From assembly GCA_020630015.1 (NCBI GenBank), contig JAHDCF010000023.1, positions 1 through 44,104 of the forward strand: DNA of 44,104 nucleotides, written 5' to 3'. The translations under genes were made by a program, and so were the position numbers. The notes under the pieces are model-generated. The model was not told the DNA's origin, did no database searches, and saw only the letters and a list, made by a program, of their open reading frames with translations. The stretch comes from Planktomarina sp. Lineage in GTDB: Bacteria; Pseudomonadota; Alphaproteobacteria; Rhodobacterales; Rhodobacteraceae. Positions 24,275-32,240 of the stretch are shown here, one piece after another (position 1 is the first letter of the stretch; every line of letters starts with the position of its first letter).

Positions 24275-25248
24275 CAACCCCACGCCAAGAATGGAACCAT
24301 GTTCCTGAAACGCCAATCGTCACATCGCCATTGTGGCAATGGCCACCAAAACCCTTGGCCGCCTTGAAATGGTATGCGGACAGTTGGTTCTGGTTCACGA
24401 TCAATGGTGCCATCGTTGCCTTGTCTGTTATCGCTTACCTTTGGTTCAGTCCGCGATTGGATCAAACAGCAACCCTTTCACTGGGTTGGATCATGGGCGT
24501 TTGGATACGCAACTTTGTTTTGGTGTGTGCTGTGGCCACGCCTTTGCACCTTTGGTTTCACAAATTCGCCGTTCAAGGCCAAGACATGAAATACGACCCC
24601 CGCCCTTTCCCACGCAAGGGCCGGATGTTCACCCTGTCAGATCAGCTGAAGGATAACATGATTTGGACCCTTGGATCTGGCGTTACCATTTGGTCCGCGT
24701 TTGAGGTTTTGATCTGGTGGTCCATGGCCAACGGATGGGCCCCCACCATCACGTGGGCCAGCAACCCGATTTGGTTCATTGCTGTCTTTTTCTTGATCCC
24801 TGTTTGGGAAAGTTTCTATTTCTATTGGATTCACCGTTTGTTGCATACGGATCTATTTTATCGGTTTCACGCATTGCATCACCGGAACACAGATATTGGT
24901 CCTTGGTCGGGGCTTTCTATGCATCCTGTTGAACACGGGTTCTATTTCGGAACGGCCCTGATCCACTTTGTATTACCCACCCACCCTGTGCACTTGATTT
25001 TCCATTTGGCCTTTTATGGCCTGTTGGCGATCACCACACATACGGGATTTGAAGGGTTGATCTTTCGCAACAAGAAACGCCTTCACCTTGGCAACTTTCA
25101 CCATCAAATCCATCATCGATATTTCGAAGTAAATTATGGCAATCTTGATGTGCCTTGGGACAAACTTTTCGGCAGTTTTCATGACGGAACTGAAAAGGGG
25201 AAAGCGATGATGAAAGAACGCCTCAAAACTCGGACACGACGCACATGA
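24271..25248 (+). CDS. Fatty acid hydroxylase/sterol desaturase superfamily protein (paralog 2)
   Basis: A 325-residue membrane di-iron protein closely similar to paralog 1 over its whole length. Histidine boxes: HRLLH, HALHH, HPVEH and HQIHHRYFEVNYGN. Shared stretches include DQLKDNM/DQVKDNM, ANG-x-x-PTIT-x-ASNPIWF and GPWSG-x-SMHPVEH. The two arose by duplication, and the intervening 1.4 kb with an inverted transporter came between them later, or the copies dispersed locally. It is coupled by ATGA overlaps at both ends: to the secreted protein upstream and to the FrhB-like Fe-S flavoprotein downstream. The latter may deliver the electrons that the di-iron centre needs. Confidence 0.9.
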   Translation: MTTPRQEWNHVPETPIVTSPLWQWPPKPLAALKWYADSWFWFTINGAIVALSVIAYLWFSPRLDQTATLSLGWIMGVWIRNFVLVCAVATPLHLWFHKFAVQGQDMKYDPRPFPRKGRMFTLSDQLKDNMIWTLGSGVTIWSAFEVLIWWSMANGWAPTITWASNPIWFIAVFFLIPVWESFYFYWIHRLLHTDLFYRFHALHHRNTDIGPWSGLSMHPVEHGFYFGTALIHFVLPTHPVHLIFHLAFYGLLAITTHTGFEGLIFRNKKRLHLGNFHHQIHHRYFEVNYGNLDVPWDKLFGSFHDGTEKGKAMMKERLKTRTRRT

Positions 25249-26477
25249 AACATGGTTTTAATTCAGTTCGCCAAATCGTGGAACAAGGGTACTGCGTCAG
25301 CTGTGGCCTGTGCACCGCCTTCAGCAATGGTGCCGTGAAAATGGGATATACATCGGCGGGGCATTACCGACCCGACGTGGATGCGATTACCCCTGAAGTC
25401 GAACAAAAGGTATTGGAACATTGCCCCGGTATTAACTTGGATGGCCCATGGGATGTGCCCCTGAAACAAATGCATCCGATCTGGGGCGAAGTTCGCACAG
25501 TTTGCATGGGCTGGTCGGCCGATCCCGACACACGTCATCAATCATCTGCCGGGGGTGTCATGACCGCCCTTAACCGCTATGCATTGGAAACCGGCACAGC
25601 GGATTTTATTTTGCAAGTGGCCGCAGATGATCAAGACGCGCTGGCCAGCAATCCTGTCATGATCCGCAACCCTGATGATTTGCTGATGGGTTCCCAATCA
25701 AGATACGCCCCAGTCGCCCCCTTGGCAGCGATCCTTGACGCGTTGGAAACGGGCGAACGCTTTGTGGTATCGCTAAAACCTTGCGACATCGCTGGCGTCA
25801 GAAATTTACAAAAAACGGACCCACGGGCACGGGATCAAATCGTGTTCACACAAGCAATGTTCTGTGGAACAACGCCAAGCCTCTCTGAAACCGAGGCGTT
25901 CTTTCATCGCCGTAACGTGCGACCAAACGACCTGACAGAGATGCGATGGCGTGGGCATGGATGCCCCGGCAAAACCATCGGCTTTTTGCCCGGCGGCATA
26001 GAGGTGGACGGCCCATATTCTGAATTATGGACCGATAAATGGAAAACACAATTCCGATGCAAAATCTGCCCCGATGCCATCGCCCTGCAGGCCGATATTG
26101 CCACCGGTGACATTTGGCCCGGCGGTATGCCCAAAGGGGAAACACCCGGCGAAAATGCGATCATCAGCCATACCAAACTTGGCGATGAAATTCTGCATGA
26201 TGCGGTGTCAAAGGGGTATTTGGAAATCACCGATCTTACGATCGATGACGTGTCAGACAGCCAACCTCATCACGTTGCCTTGCGGCGCACCTTTGGCACG
26301 CGTGTTCAAGCCACAACCGATGCAGGACACGGCGCCCCAAATTATCAAAACCTGAACGAACACACGTTAACGCACACATTGGATTCCGATGAAAAAGAGG
26401 CAACATATTCAGGCACCCTCAGCCGCATCAAAGCAGGACAAGGCGACGAAGCGGTGGATTTCGACGGATTTGATTAA
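25245..26477 (+). CDS. FrhB-like Fe-S flavoprotein (coenzyme F420 hydrogenase/dehydrogenase beta-subunit family)
   Basis: A 410-residue protein with a ferredoxin-like N-terminal site C17-x2-C20-x2-C23 (YCVSCGLC) and a further Cys near residue 60. The FrhB N-terminal domain (WGEVRTVCMGWSADPDTRHQSSAGGVMTAL) and C-terminal domain (SLKPCDIAGVRNLQ, GHGCPGKT, CKICPDAIALQADIATGDIW) follow. Family members bind FAD and Fe-S clusters and act with F420 or ferredoxin; this bacterium is unlikely to make F420, so ferredoxin is the likelier partner. The start overlaps the hydroxylase stop (ATGA). The reaction is unknown. A divinyl-chlorophyllide reductase of this family (BciB) is unlikely without any photosynthesis genes nearby. 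Confidence 0.8.
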   Translation: MKHGFNSVRQIVEQGYCVSCGLCTAFSNGAVKMGYTSAGHYRPDVDAITPEVEQKVLEHCPGINLDGPWDVPLKQMHPIWGEVRTVCMGWSADPDTRHQSSAGGVMTALNRYALETGTADFILQVAADDQDALASNPVMIRNPDDLLMGSQSRYAPVAPLAAILDALETGERFVVSLKPCDIAGVRNLQKTDPRARDQIVFTQAMFCGTTPSLSETEAFFHRRNVRPNDLTEMRWRGHGCPGKTIGFLPGGIEVDGPYSELWTDKWKTQFRCKICPDAIALQADIATGDIWPGGMPKGETPGENAIISHTKLGDEILHDAVSKGYLEITDLTIDDVSDSQPHHVALRRTFGTRVQATTDAGHGAPNYQNLNEHTLTHTLDSDEKEATYSGTLSRIKAGQGDEAVDFDGFD

Positions 26478-27400
26478 GCCCGCCGCATGTCTTGGGGCGT
26501 GGTGTTAAATGCCTTGCGAAAAGCGCGCGTCATTGCCGCTGCATTTTGATAACCGATGCGGGTGGCAATCTCTGAAATTTGCATTTGGGTGTCCGACACC
26601 AATTTCCAAGCCGAATTCAGACGAAGGGTGCGATACACAGCGGCAGGTGAAGTTCCGAATTCAGACCGAAACCTTCTGTCCAAACTTTTTTGCGACAAAC
26701 CCACCATTTGTGCCAAAACACCAATGGGTAAAGGGTCTTCAATATGATGTTTCATGATCGCCATCGCCTTGGCCACAGGCCCTGTCACAGTTCGACTGGG
26801 CATGCCTGTTCGTCCTGCGAACAAACCTTCAACCTGAACCGCAAGGGCCATTCCGTTTCGATTGGCGATCATTTGAATGATCAAATCAAACGCCGCTGAT
26901 GCCCCGCCCGATGTGATGCGGGTGCGATCAAAGATGAACCGATCGGTGGAAACATCCAGCATCGGAAAACGTTCCGCATATTGATCCAAAACGTCCCAAT
27001 GAATTGTACTTTGATACCCATCCAACAATCCGGCAGATGCCAAAAGCCAACTTCCCGTATCCAAACCGACCAACACATCAAATCGGGATGCCCCCTTCTG
27101 CAAGGATGAAATCACCCTTGGATTTGCATGATCCAGAAACCCATAGGATGGCATCACAACCAAAAGATCCCCTTTTGCCTGATCAAAATCTTGGTCCACA
27201 TCCACCCGCATTTTCGAAGAACTTTCAACCGGTGATCCATCGACGCTGGCAAATGTCCATTGATACAAAACTCGCCCCGCAAACGCATTTGCCGCCCGCA
27301 ATGGCTCCACGGTATTGGCCAGACAAAAGTTCGAAAATTGATCGAACAAAAGAAATGTAATGGTTTGCGTCGGGGCAAATTGTTTTGTCCATTTTGGCAT
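26474..27400 (-). CDS. GlxA/AraC-family transcriptional regulator (CdhR-like)
   Basis: A 308-residue regulator with an N-terminal DJ-1/PfpI-like (GATase1) domain (about 12-185) and a C-terminal AraC helix-turn-helix pair (about 205-305; IGVLAQMVGLSQKSLDRRF and ISEIATRIGYQNAAAMTRAF). The nucleophile elbow reads LDTGSWLLA, so no catalytic Cys, as usual for ligand-sensing members. Relatives such as CdhR and GbdR respond to carnitine or betaine, which fits the divergent neighbours. It starts 74 bases from the acyl-CoA dehydrogenase gene; an ACTTT-GG-AAAGT inverted repeat at 27427-27438 in that gap is a candidate operator. Confidence 0.9.
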   Translation of the reverse strand: MPKWTKQFAPTQTITFLLFDQFSNFCLANTVEPLRAANAFAGRVLYQWTFASVDGSPVESSSKMRVDVDQDFDQAKGDLLVVMPSYGFLDHANPRVISSLQKGASRFDVLVGLDTGSWLLASAGLLDGYQSTIHWDVLDQYAERFPMLDVSTDRFIFDRTRITSGGASAAFDLIIQMIANRNGMALAVQVEGLFAGRTGMPSRTVTGPVAKAMAIMKHHIEDPLPIGVLAQMVGLSQKSLDRRFRSEFGTSPAAVYRTLRLNSAWKLVSDTQMQISEIATRIGYQNAAAMTRAFRKAFNTTPQDMRRA

Positions 27401-27474
27401 ACTTTTGACGGTAACTGCATATCATAACTTTGGAAAGTCGTTAAAATCTCCGTCGCATATGGGGGGACAAAAGC

Positions 27475-28635
27475 ATGCAATACGGCCTGACCGAAGAACA
27501 AGAAATGATCGCCAGCACCGTTCGATCATTCGTTGAAAAGGAAATCTATCCTCACGAAGATCTGGTTGAACGCACGGGCGAAGTCCCGCATGAAATCGCC
27601 CAAGACATTAAACAAAAAACAATGGACCTTGGGTTTTACGCCTGCAATTTTCCCGAAAGTGTTGGGTGTGCTGGCTTATCTCATGTTGATTTTGCGATTG
27701 TTGAACGTGAACTCGGCCGCGGGTCCATGGCTTTGAACCACTTCTTTGGGCGCCCTCAAAACATCTTGATGGCCTGCGAAGGGGAACAGGTTGATCGATA
27801 TTTGATGCCCGCCGTCCGCGGTGAACGTATGGATGCGTTGGCCATGACAGAACCCGGTGCAGGATCAGATGTCAGAGGGATGAAATGTTCCGCGGTTCGC
27901 GATGGCGGGGATTGGGTTTTAAACGGAACAAAACATTTCATTTCAGGCGCAGAACACGCAGATTTTGTGATTGTGTTTGTGGCAACCGGCGAAGATCAAA
28001 CCCCCCGTGGTCCCAAAAAACGCATCACTACATTCCTTGTGGATCGCGGCACACCCGGGTTTACGATCCGTGATGGATACAAATCCGTATCCCATCGCGG
28101 ATACAAAAACATGATTCTTGAATTCGACGATTGCCGTTTGCCGGATGCGCAGGTTCTGGGCAAAGTGGATGGCGGATTTGAAGTGATGAACACATGGCTT
28201 TACGCCACCCGCATCACAGTGGCGGCCATGTCTGTGGGGCGCGCCCGTCGGGCATTTGAATATGCATTGGATTATGCGGCACAGCGCGAACAATTCGGCC
28301 AACCCATTGGCAAATTTCAGGGTATCGGCTTTCAGATCGCGGATATGATTACGGAAATTGATGCAGCGGATCTGTTAACTTTGGCTGCTGCAGATCGGTT
28401 GGATAAGGGCCTATCCTCTAATCGTGAAATCGCTTCTGCGAAACTTTATGCCACGGAAATGTTGGCCCGAGTCACAGACGCCGCAATCCAAATACACGGC
28501 GGAATGGGGTTGATGGATGATTACCCCTTGGAACGGTTCTGGCGGGATGCGCGGGTTGAACGCATTTGGGATGGTACGTCCGAAATTCAGCGCCATATCA
28601 TCAGTCGCGATTTGTTGAGGCCATTGGGTGCATGA
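27475..28635 (+). CDS. Acyl-CoA dehydrogenase, probably acting on gamma-butyrobetainyl-CoA or a related betaine thioester
   Basis: A 386-residue flavoprotein with the family motifs: AMTEPGAGSD (FAD/substrate), HFISGAEHADFVIV, REQFGQPIGKFQGIGFQIADM, and IHGGMGLMDDYPLERFWRDAR. The catalytic-base region reads IWDGTSEIQRH, with Asp where medium-chain enzymes have Glu (IYEGT). The gene heads a row with an acyl-CoA ligase and CaiD, under a divergent GlxA-type regulator, so I infer a CaiA-like role (betainyl-CoA to crotonobetainyl-CoA). The start ATG follows GGGGGG-ACAAAAGC. A different short-chain acyl-CoA substrate is possible. Confidence 0.88.
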   Translation: MQYGLTEEQEMIASTVRSFVEKEIYPHEDLVERTGEVPHEIAQDIKQKTMDLGFYACNFPESVGCAGLSHVDFAIVERELGRGSMALNHFFGRPQNILMACEGEQVDRYLMPAVRGERMDALAMTEPGAGSDVRGMKCSAVRDGGDWVLNGTKHFISGAEHADFVIVFVATGEDQTPRGPKKRITTFLVDRGTPGFTIRDGYKSVSHRGYKNMILEFDDCRLPDAQVLGKVDGGFEVMNTWLYATRITVAAMSVGRARRAFEYALDYAAQREQFGQPIGKFQGIGFQIADMITEIDAADLLTLAAADRLDKGLSSNREIASAKLYATEMLARVTDAAIQIHGGMGLMDDYPLERFWRDARVERIWDGTSEIQRHIISRDLLRPLGA

Positions 28636-28833
28636 GTATTTTTGGACAAAGAAAGAAGGGGTCCAGCCCCCCATCGCCGCAACTGCGCTTTGAGGGGCCT
28701 TTCTCCGTCACGGCCATCGGCGCTCCCGCCTGTACCGTGCGGCTAAGGTCAACGATTCTGGTAAACAAAGCATTACTTTCTGTGTCTTCAAAATACTCCC
28801 GCCGGAGGCAACCGCAGCGCCGGAAGGCGCTGC
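28634..28833. repeat. Intergenic inverted repeat with hairpins (Rhodobacteraceae GAGTATTTT-type element)
   Basis: The 241-base spacer between the dehydrogenase and CoA ligase genes has a GAGTATTTTTGGACAAAGAAAG-type unit at 28634-28655, and an inverted, slightly diverged copy at 28776-28798 (reverse complement begins GAGTATTTTGAAGACACAG). Beyond it come a GCCGGAGGC hairpin (28801-28809) and a perfect 8-base stem GCAGCGCC/GGCGCTGC with a GGAA tetraloop (28814-28833). I recall GGGAGTATTTTTGG sequences as common at gene ends in this family. An 82-codon open frame (28632-28880) covers the same stretch, but it looks like repeat sequence, not a gene. Confidence 0.7.
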
Positions 28834-28876
28834 AAATCTTCATGCGGCGCGCCAGCGCCTCCATTGGACATGAAAA

Positions 28877-30907
28877 ATGATGCGTGATTTATCTCGGCTT
28901 TTGTCTCCGAAATCGATCGCTGTGGTGGGCGGTGGGGCTTGGTGCGCCTCGATCATTGCGGCGGCAAAACAGATTGGGTTCGAAGGCACGATCTTGCCCA
29001 TTCATCCCAAGGGCAAGGTTATCGCTGGTTTGCAATCTCTCACCGGTTTGTCTGATTTTCCGGGCCCGATTGATGCGGCCTTCATTGGGGTTAATCGCCA
29101 TGCCACTTTGGATGTGGTGGCACAGCTTCGCAGTTTGAACGCGGGTGGGGCGATTTGCTTTGCATCTGGTTTTTCAGAGGCAGCGGCAGAAGATGCATCC
29201 GGCAATGACCTGCAGGCACAATTGGTTCATGCGGCCGGTGATATGCCAATTCTGGGGCCAAATTGTTATGGCTTTCTCAACGCAATGGACAAATCTGGCA
29301 TCTGGCCGGATCAACATGGCTTGGTACCGGTGGACAGCGGTGTCGCGATCCTCACGCAATCCTCCAACATTCTGATTAACCTGACAATGCAAACCCGTGC
29401 CTTGCCCGTGGCGCAGGTGGTTGCCTGCGGGAACCAAGCACAAACGCGCCAAACCGATATCGCGCTTCATTTGCTTGATGATCCACGCATCACCGCAATT
29501 GGATTACATATCGAAGGTTTTGGTGATTTGCGCGGTTGGGAGGAACTGTCCGCCAAGGCAAACAATAAGGGGATCCCTCTGATCGCGCTGAAATCTGGAA
29601 AATCCGTTCAAGCCCAAGCCGCCGCAGTTTCACACACCGCGTCCCTTGCCGGTGGGGATACTGCGGCCCAAGCCTTTTTGGACAGACTTGGCATTCGCAG
29701 GGCACATTCCCTGCCTGTGTTTCTGGAGGCCCTGAAACTGGCCCATGTGTTTGGCACGACCCTGCGGCCGGAAATTGCTTCGATCTCTTGCTCTGGTGGT
29801 GAGGCCGCATTGGCTGCGGACAGTTGTGTTGGAACCGGGCTGACGTTTCCACCCTTAAACGCCAAACAAACCGCCGCGTTGGGCAATGTATTGGGGCCGA
29901 TGGTCGCTTTGGCCAATCCTTTGGATTACCACACGTATATCTGGAGGGATGAAGATGCGATGACGTCTGCATGGGCCGCCATGGCGGATCCCGAAATATC
30001 TTTGACCCTTTTGGTGCTGGATTACCCCCGATCAGACCGATGCGATGCATCTGATTGGGATATCGCAACGCGCGCGGCGGTCGGCGCGGCACAATCATCC
30101 GGCGGAAATTTTGCTGTTGTGGCCAGCCTGCCAGAGCTGTTGCCCGAGGCAACGGGGCAAGACCTTTTGCAAAATGGTATTGTGCCTTTGTGTGGATTGG
30201 ACCATGCGATCGCTGCTTTGGATGTCATGACCCGACCCATGGCAACGGAAACAAACCCCGTTGAATTGCCCGGTCCGGACCGTGACACCCAAACCATATC
30301 AGAAGGCTTTGCAAAACAAATGCTTGCCGACTTTGGGGTTTCTGTTCCTGCCAACGCCATTGTCACATCCCCCGAAGATGCCGCCATCGCCGCATCACGA
30401 CTTGGTTTTCCTGTGGTGACAAAGGTTTTGGGCCTTGCCCATAAAACCGGGGCATCTGGTTTGGCTTTGAACCTTGGATCGAAGGAGGAGGTTATCTCAG
30501 CATGCCAAAACCTTGCCCAAGGCGACATCTTGATAGAGGCGATGATAGGCGATCCGATAACAGAGGTTCTGGTCGGTGTGACACGTGATCCGGCCCACGG
30601 CTTTCTGTTAACCCTGGGGGCCGGCGGCACCATGACAGAAATCCTGTCAGATACCCAAAGTGTTTTGATCCCAGCCAGCCGTGAACATGTGCAAAACGCA
30701 TTGTCCAAATTACGTATCGCACCGGTGTTTGACGGATATCGCGGCAAACCGGCCATCGATATGCCCGCCCTTTTGGATATGATCGAGGCTGTACAAAGCT
30801 TTGTGATTGCCAATGCCGCGTCAGTCGAAGAAGTTGAAATCAATCCCGTCATTTGCACGGCGAACGGCGCCATTGCGGCGGATGCATTGATAAGGAAAAC
30901 CACATGA
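28877..30907 (+). CDS. Acetate-CoA-ligase-family (NDP-forming) acyl-CoA synthetase
   Basis: A 676-residue fusion of the alpha and beta parts of ADP-forming acyl-CoA synthetases. The order is: CoA-binding Rossmann domain (about 10-125, with GFEGTILPIHPKGK and GPNCYGFLNA), succinyl-CoA-ligase-like domain (about 150-300) containing the phospho-relay histidine H253 in SHTASLAGG, and a C-terminal ATP-grasp domain (about 465-676, FPVVTKVLGLAHKTGASG, EAMIGDPITEVLVGV, VEEVEINPVI). The enzyme makes an acyl-CoA from acid, CoA and ATP. Context suggests a carnitine or gamma-butyrobetaine substrate, in place of the CaiC/CaiB pair of E. coli; this is inference. Two adjacent ATGs (28877, 28880) are possible starts. 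Its stop overlaps the caiD start as ATGA. Confidence 0.9.
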   Translation: MMRDLSRLLSPKSIAVVGGGAWCASIIAAAKQIGFEGTILPIHPKGKVIAGLQSLTGLSDFPGPIDAAFIGVNRHATLDVVAQLRSLNAGGAICFASGFSEAAAEDASGNDLQAQLVHAAGDMPILGPNCYGFLNAMDKSGIWPDQHGLVPVDSGVAILTQSSNILINLTMQTRALPVAQVVACGNQAQTRQTDIALHLLDDPRITAIGLHIEGFGDLRGWEELSAKANNKGIPLIALKSGKSVQAQAAAVSHTASLAGGDTAAQAFLDRLGIRRAHSLPVFLEALKLAHVFGTTLRPEIASISCSGGEAALAADSCVGTGLTFPPLNAKQTAALGNVLGPMVALANPLDYHTYIWRDEDAMTSAWAAMADPEISLTLLVLDYPRSDRCDASDWDIATRAAVGAAQSSGGNFAVVASLPELLPEATGQDLLQNGIVPLCGLDHAIAALDVMTRPMATETNPVELPGPDRDTQTISEGFAKQMLADFGVSVPANAIVTSPEDAAIAASRLGFPVVTKVLGLAHKTGASGLALNLGSKEEVISACQNLAQGDILIEAMIGDPITEVLVGVTRDPAHGFLLTLGAGGTMTEILSDTQSVLIPASREHVQNALSKLRIAPVFDGYRGKPAIDMPALLDMIEAVQSFVIANAASVEEVEINPVICTANGAIAADALIRKTT

Positions 30908-31689
30908 CCACCTCACCCGTGAAAACCCAGCGCAAAGGGGCGATCTTGCAAGTTACGTTGGATCGGCCAAAGGCAAACGCCATTGATCTGGAAACCTCAA
31001 AAATCATGGGGGATGTCTTTGCCGAATTTCGGGATGATCCAGACCTTCGCGTTGCGATCATCACCGGCGCAGGGGAAAAGTTTTTCTGCCCCGGGTGGGA
31101 TTTAAAGGCAGCTGCGGACGGGGATGAAGTGGATGGCGATTACGGTGTCGGTGGCTTTGGTGGGTTACAAGAACTGCGTGACCTGAACAAACCTGTCATC
31201 GCTGCGGTCAATGGCATTTGTTGCGGCGGTGGTTTGGAATGGGCGTTGTCGGCAGATATTATTTTGGCCGCCGATCACGCAAGTTTTGCCCTGCCCGAAA
31301 TTCGGTCGGGCACCGTGGCCGACGCCGCCAGTATCAAGGTGCCGAAACGCATTCCATATCACATCGCAATGGAATTGTTGCTGACTGGGCGTTGGTTTGA
31401 TGTGGCCGAAGCCAAGGGATGGGGGCTAGTGAACCACTCTTATCCCGCAGATCAACTGATGGCCGAAGCTTGGAAATTGGCAGAGCTGTTGGCCAGTGGC
31501 CCCCCGTTGGTATATGCGGCGATCAAAGAAATCGTGCGCGATGCCGAAGACAGCAAATTCCAAGACGCGATGAACCGTATCACCCAGCGCCAGTTACGAT
31601 CTGTTGATGTTCTTTATGCATCAGAAGATCAGTTAGAAGGCGCAAAGGCCTTTGCCGAAAAACGCGATCCCGTTTGGAAGGGCCGCTAA
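30904..31689 (+). CDS. caiD: Carnitinyl-CoA dehydratase (crotonase family)
   Basis: CaiD interconverts L-carnitinyl-CoA and crotonobetainyl-CoA. The 261-residue protein strongly resembles the E. coli enzyme: LDRPKANAID, FRDDP-x-LRVAIITGAGEKFF, GWDLKAAA, KPVIAAVNG and the identical C-terminus AFAEKRDPVWKGR. Catalytic glutamates of the crotonase fold are kept in CGGGLEWAL and in ALPEIRSG. The loop after the second, VADAASIKVPK, differs from the usual VPDSGG. The ATG at 30904 overlaps the CoA ligase stop; an ATG at 30853 in frame is inside that gene. The last gene of the cluster, it converges on a hypothetical gene. Confidence 0.9.
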   Translation: MTTSPVKTQRKGAILQVTLDRPKANAIDLETSKIMGDVFAEFRDDPDLRVAIITGAGEKFFCPGWDLKAAADGDEVDGDYGVGGFGGLQELRDLNKPVIAAVNGICCGGGLEWALSADIILAADHASFALPEIRSGTVADAASIKVPKRIPYHIAMELLLTGRWFDVAEAKGWGLVNHSYPADQLMAEAWKLAELLASGPPLVYAAIKEIVRDAEDSKFQDAMNRITQRQLRSVDVLYASEDQLEGAKAFAEKRDPVWKGR

Positions 31690-31702
31690 TCCGTCCGGGG
31701 TT

Positions 31703-32125
31703 TTAGGCAGCGGGGCGAAAAGGATCTTCGCCAAGATCGTCAAAGAGGGCAAAAACCTCTGCTTCCATCGCCGGGTCTTGGTCGGTGGGAAGGGGTGGCC
31801 TGCGTCCATTCAAATTTACGCGCGCTTCGATTTTCGCGGGCTTGGGATCATCTTCTAAATCTTGAAAGATGTTGGGCGTTTCTGAAGCATCACCGTTGAA
31901 ATACGAAACAATCTGCGACCATGCTCGTTTGCGCATGCGCCGTTTCGTGATTTTGCGTGCCTCGCCCGCCCGCAGGCAAAGCCTGACGTGTTCCACCTTT
32001 TCCACGGGGATTTCTTCGCTTCCCAAATCAAGGGTGCATTGGGCCCGAACAATTGCATCAACGATGTTTGCCTTTACATCGATCCGTTTTTCCAGAATCT
32101 CAAAACTGTTGATTTCCACGCTCAT
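31703..32125 (-). CDS. Hypothetical protein
   Basis: A 140-residue protein that I do not recognise. It has no signal peptide or membrane segment. The first half looks like a beta-rich domain (INSFEILEKRIDVKANIVDAIVRAQ), the middle has a strongly basic patch (ARKITKRRMRKRAW), and the C-terminal third is acidic and proline-rich (IFQDLEDDPKPAK; DDLGEDPFRPAA). The base use and the ATG at 32125 look genuine. It stands alone between caiD and a methyltransferase gene; the 115 bases upstream hold only short GC palindromes. Confidence 0.6.
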   Translation of the reverse strand: MSVEINSFEILEKRIDVKANIVDAIVRAQCTLDLGSEEIPVEKVEHVRLCLRAGEARKITKRRMRKRAWSQIVSYFNGDASETPNIFQDLEDDPKPAKIEARVNLNGRRPPLPTDQDPAMEAEVFALFDDLGEDPFRPAA

Positions 32126-32240
32126 GACGGCACCTACCTTTTTTGTTATGCAACATGCATGGCGCGCTTGCCCCTAAAAGGGCAGCCCTGCAAAAGTATA
32201 GGATCACGGCAAAAAGATTAGGGCGCCCCCCCCAATCAGA

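Noticed and set aside
25245-26477. Divinyl-chlorophyllide 8-vinyl reductase (BciB) or true F420 enzyme
   Set aside because: No photosynthesis or F420-synthesis genes are in the window; only the FrhB family can be claimed.
28632-28880. 82-codon frame starting by ATGA overlap with the dehydrogenase stop
   Set aside because: It lies over inverted repeats and hairpins, and its translation is Ser/Arg-rich without domain features; repeat sequence is the better reading.
30022-30903. 293-codon open frame on the minus strand
   Set aside because: It is antisense to the ATP-grasp part of the CoA ligase gene, which has clear domains and coupling to caiD. The antisense product shows no family features.
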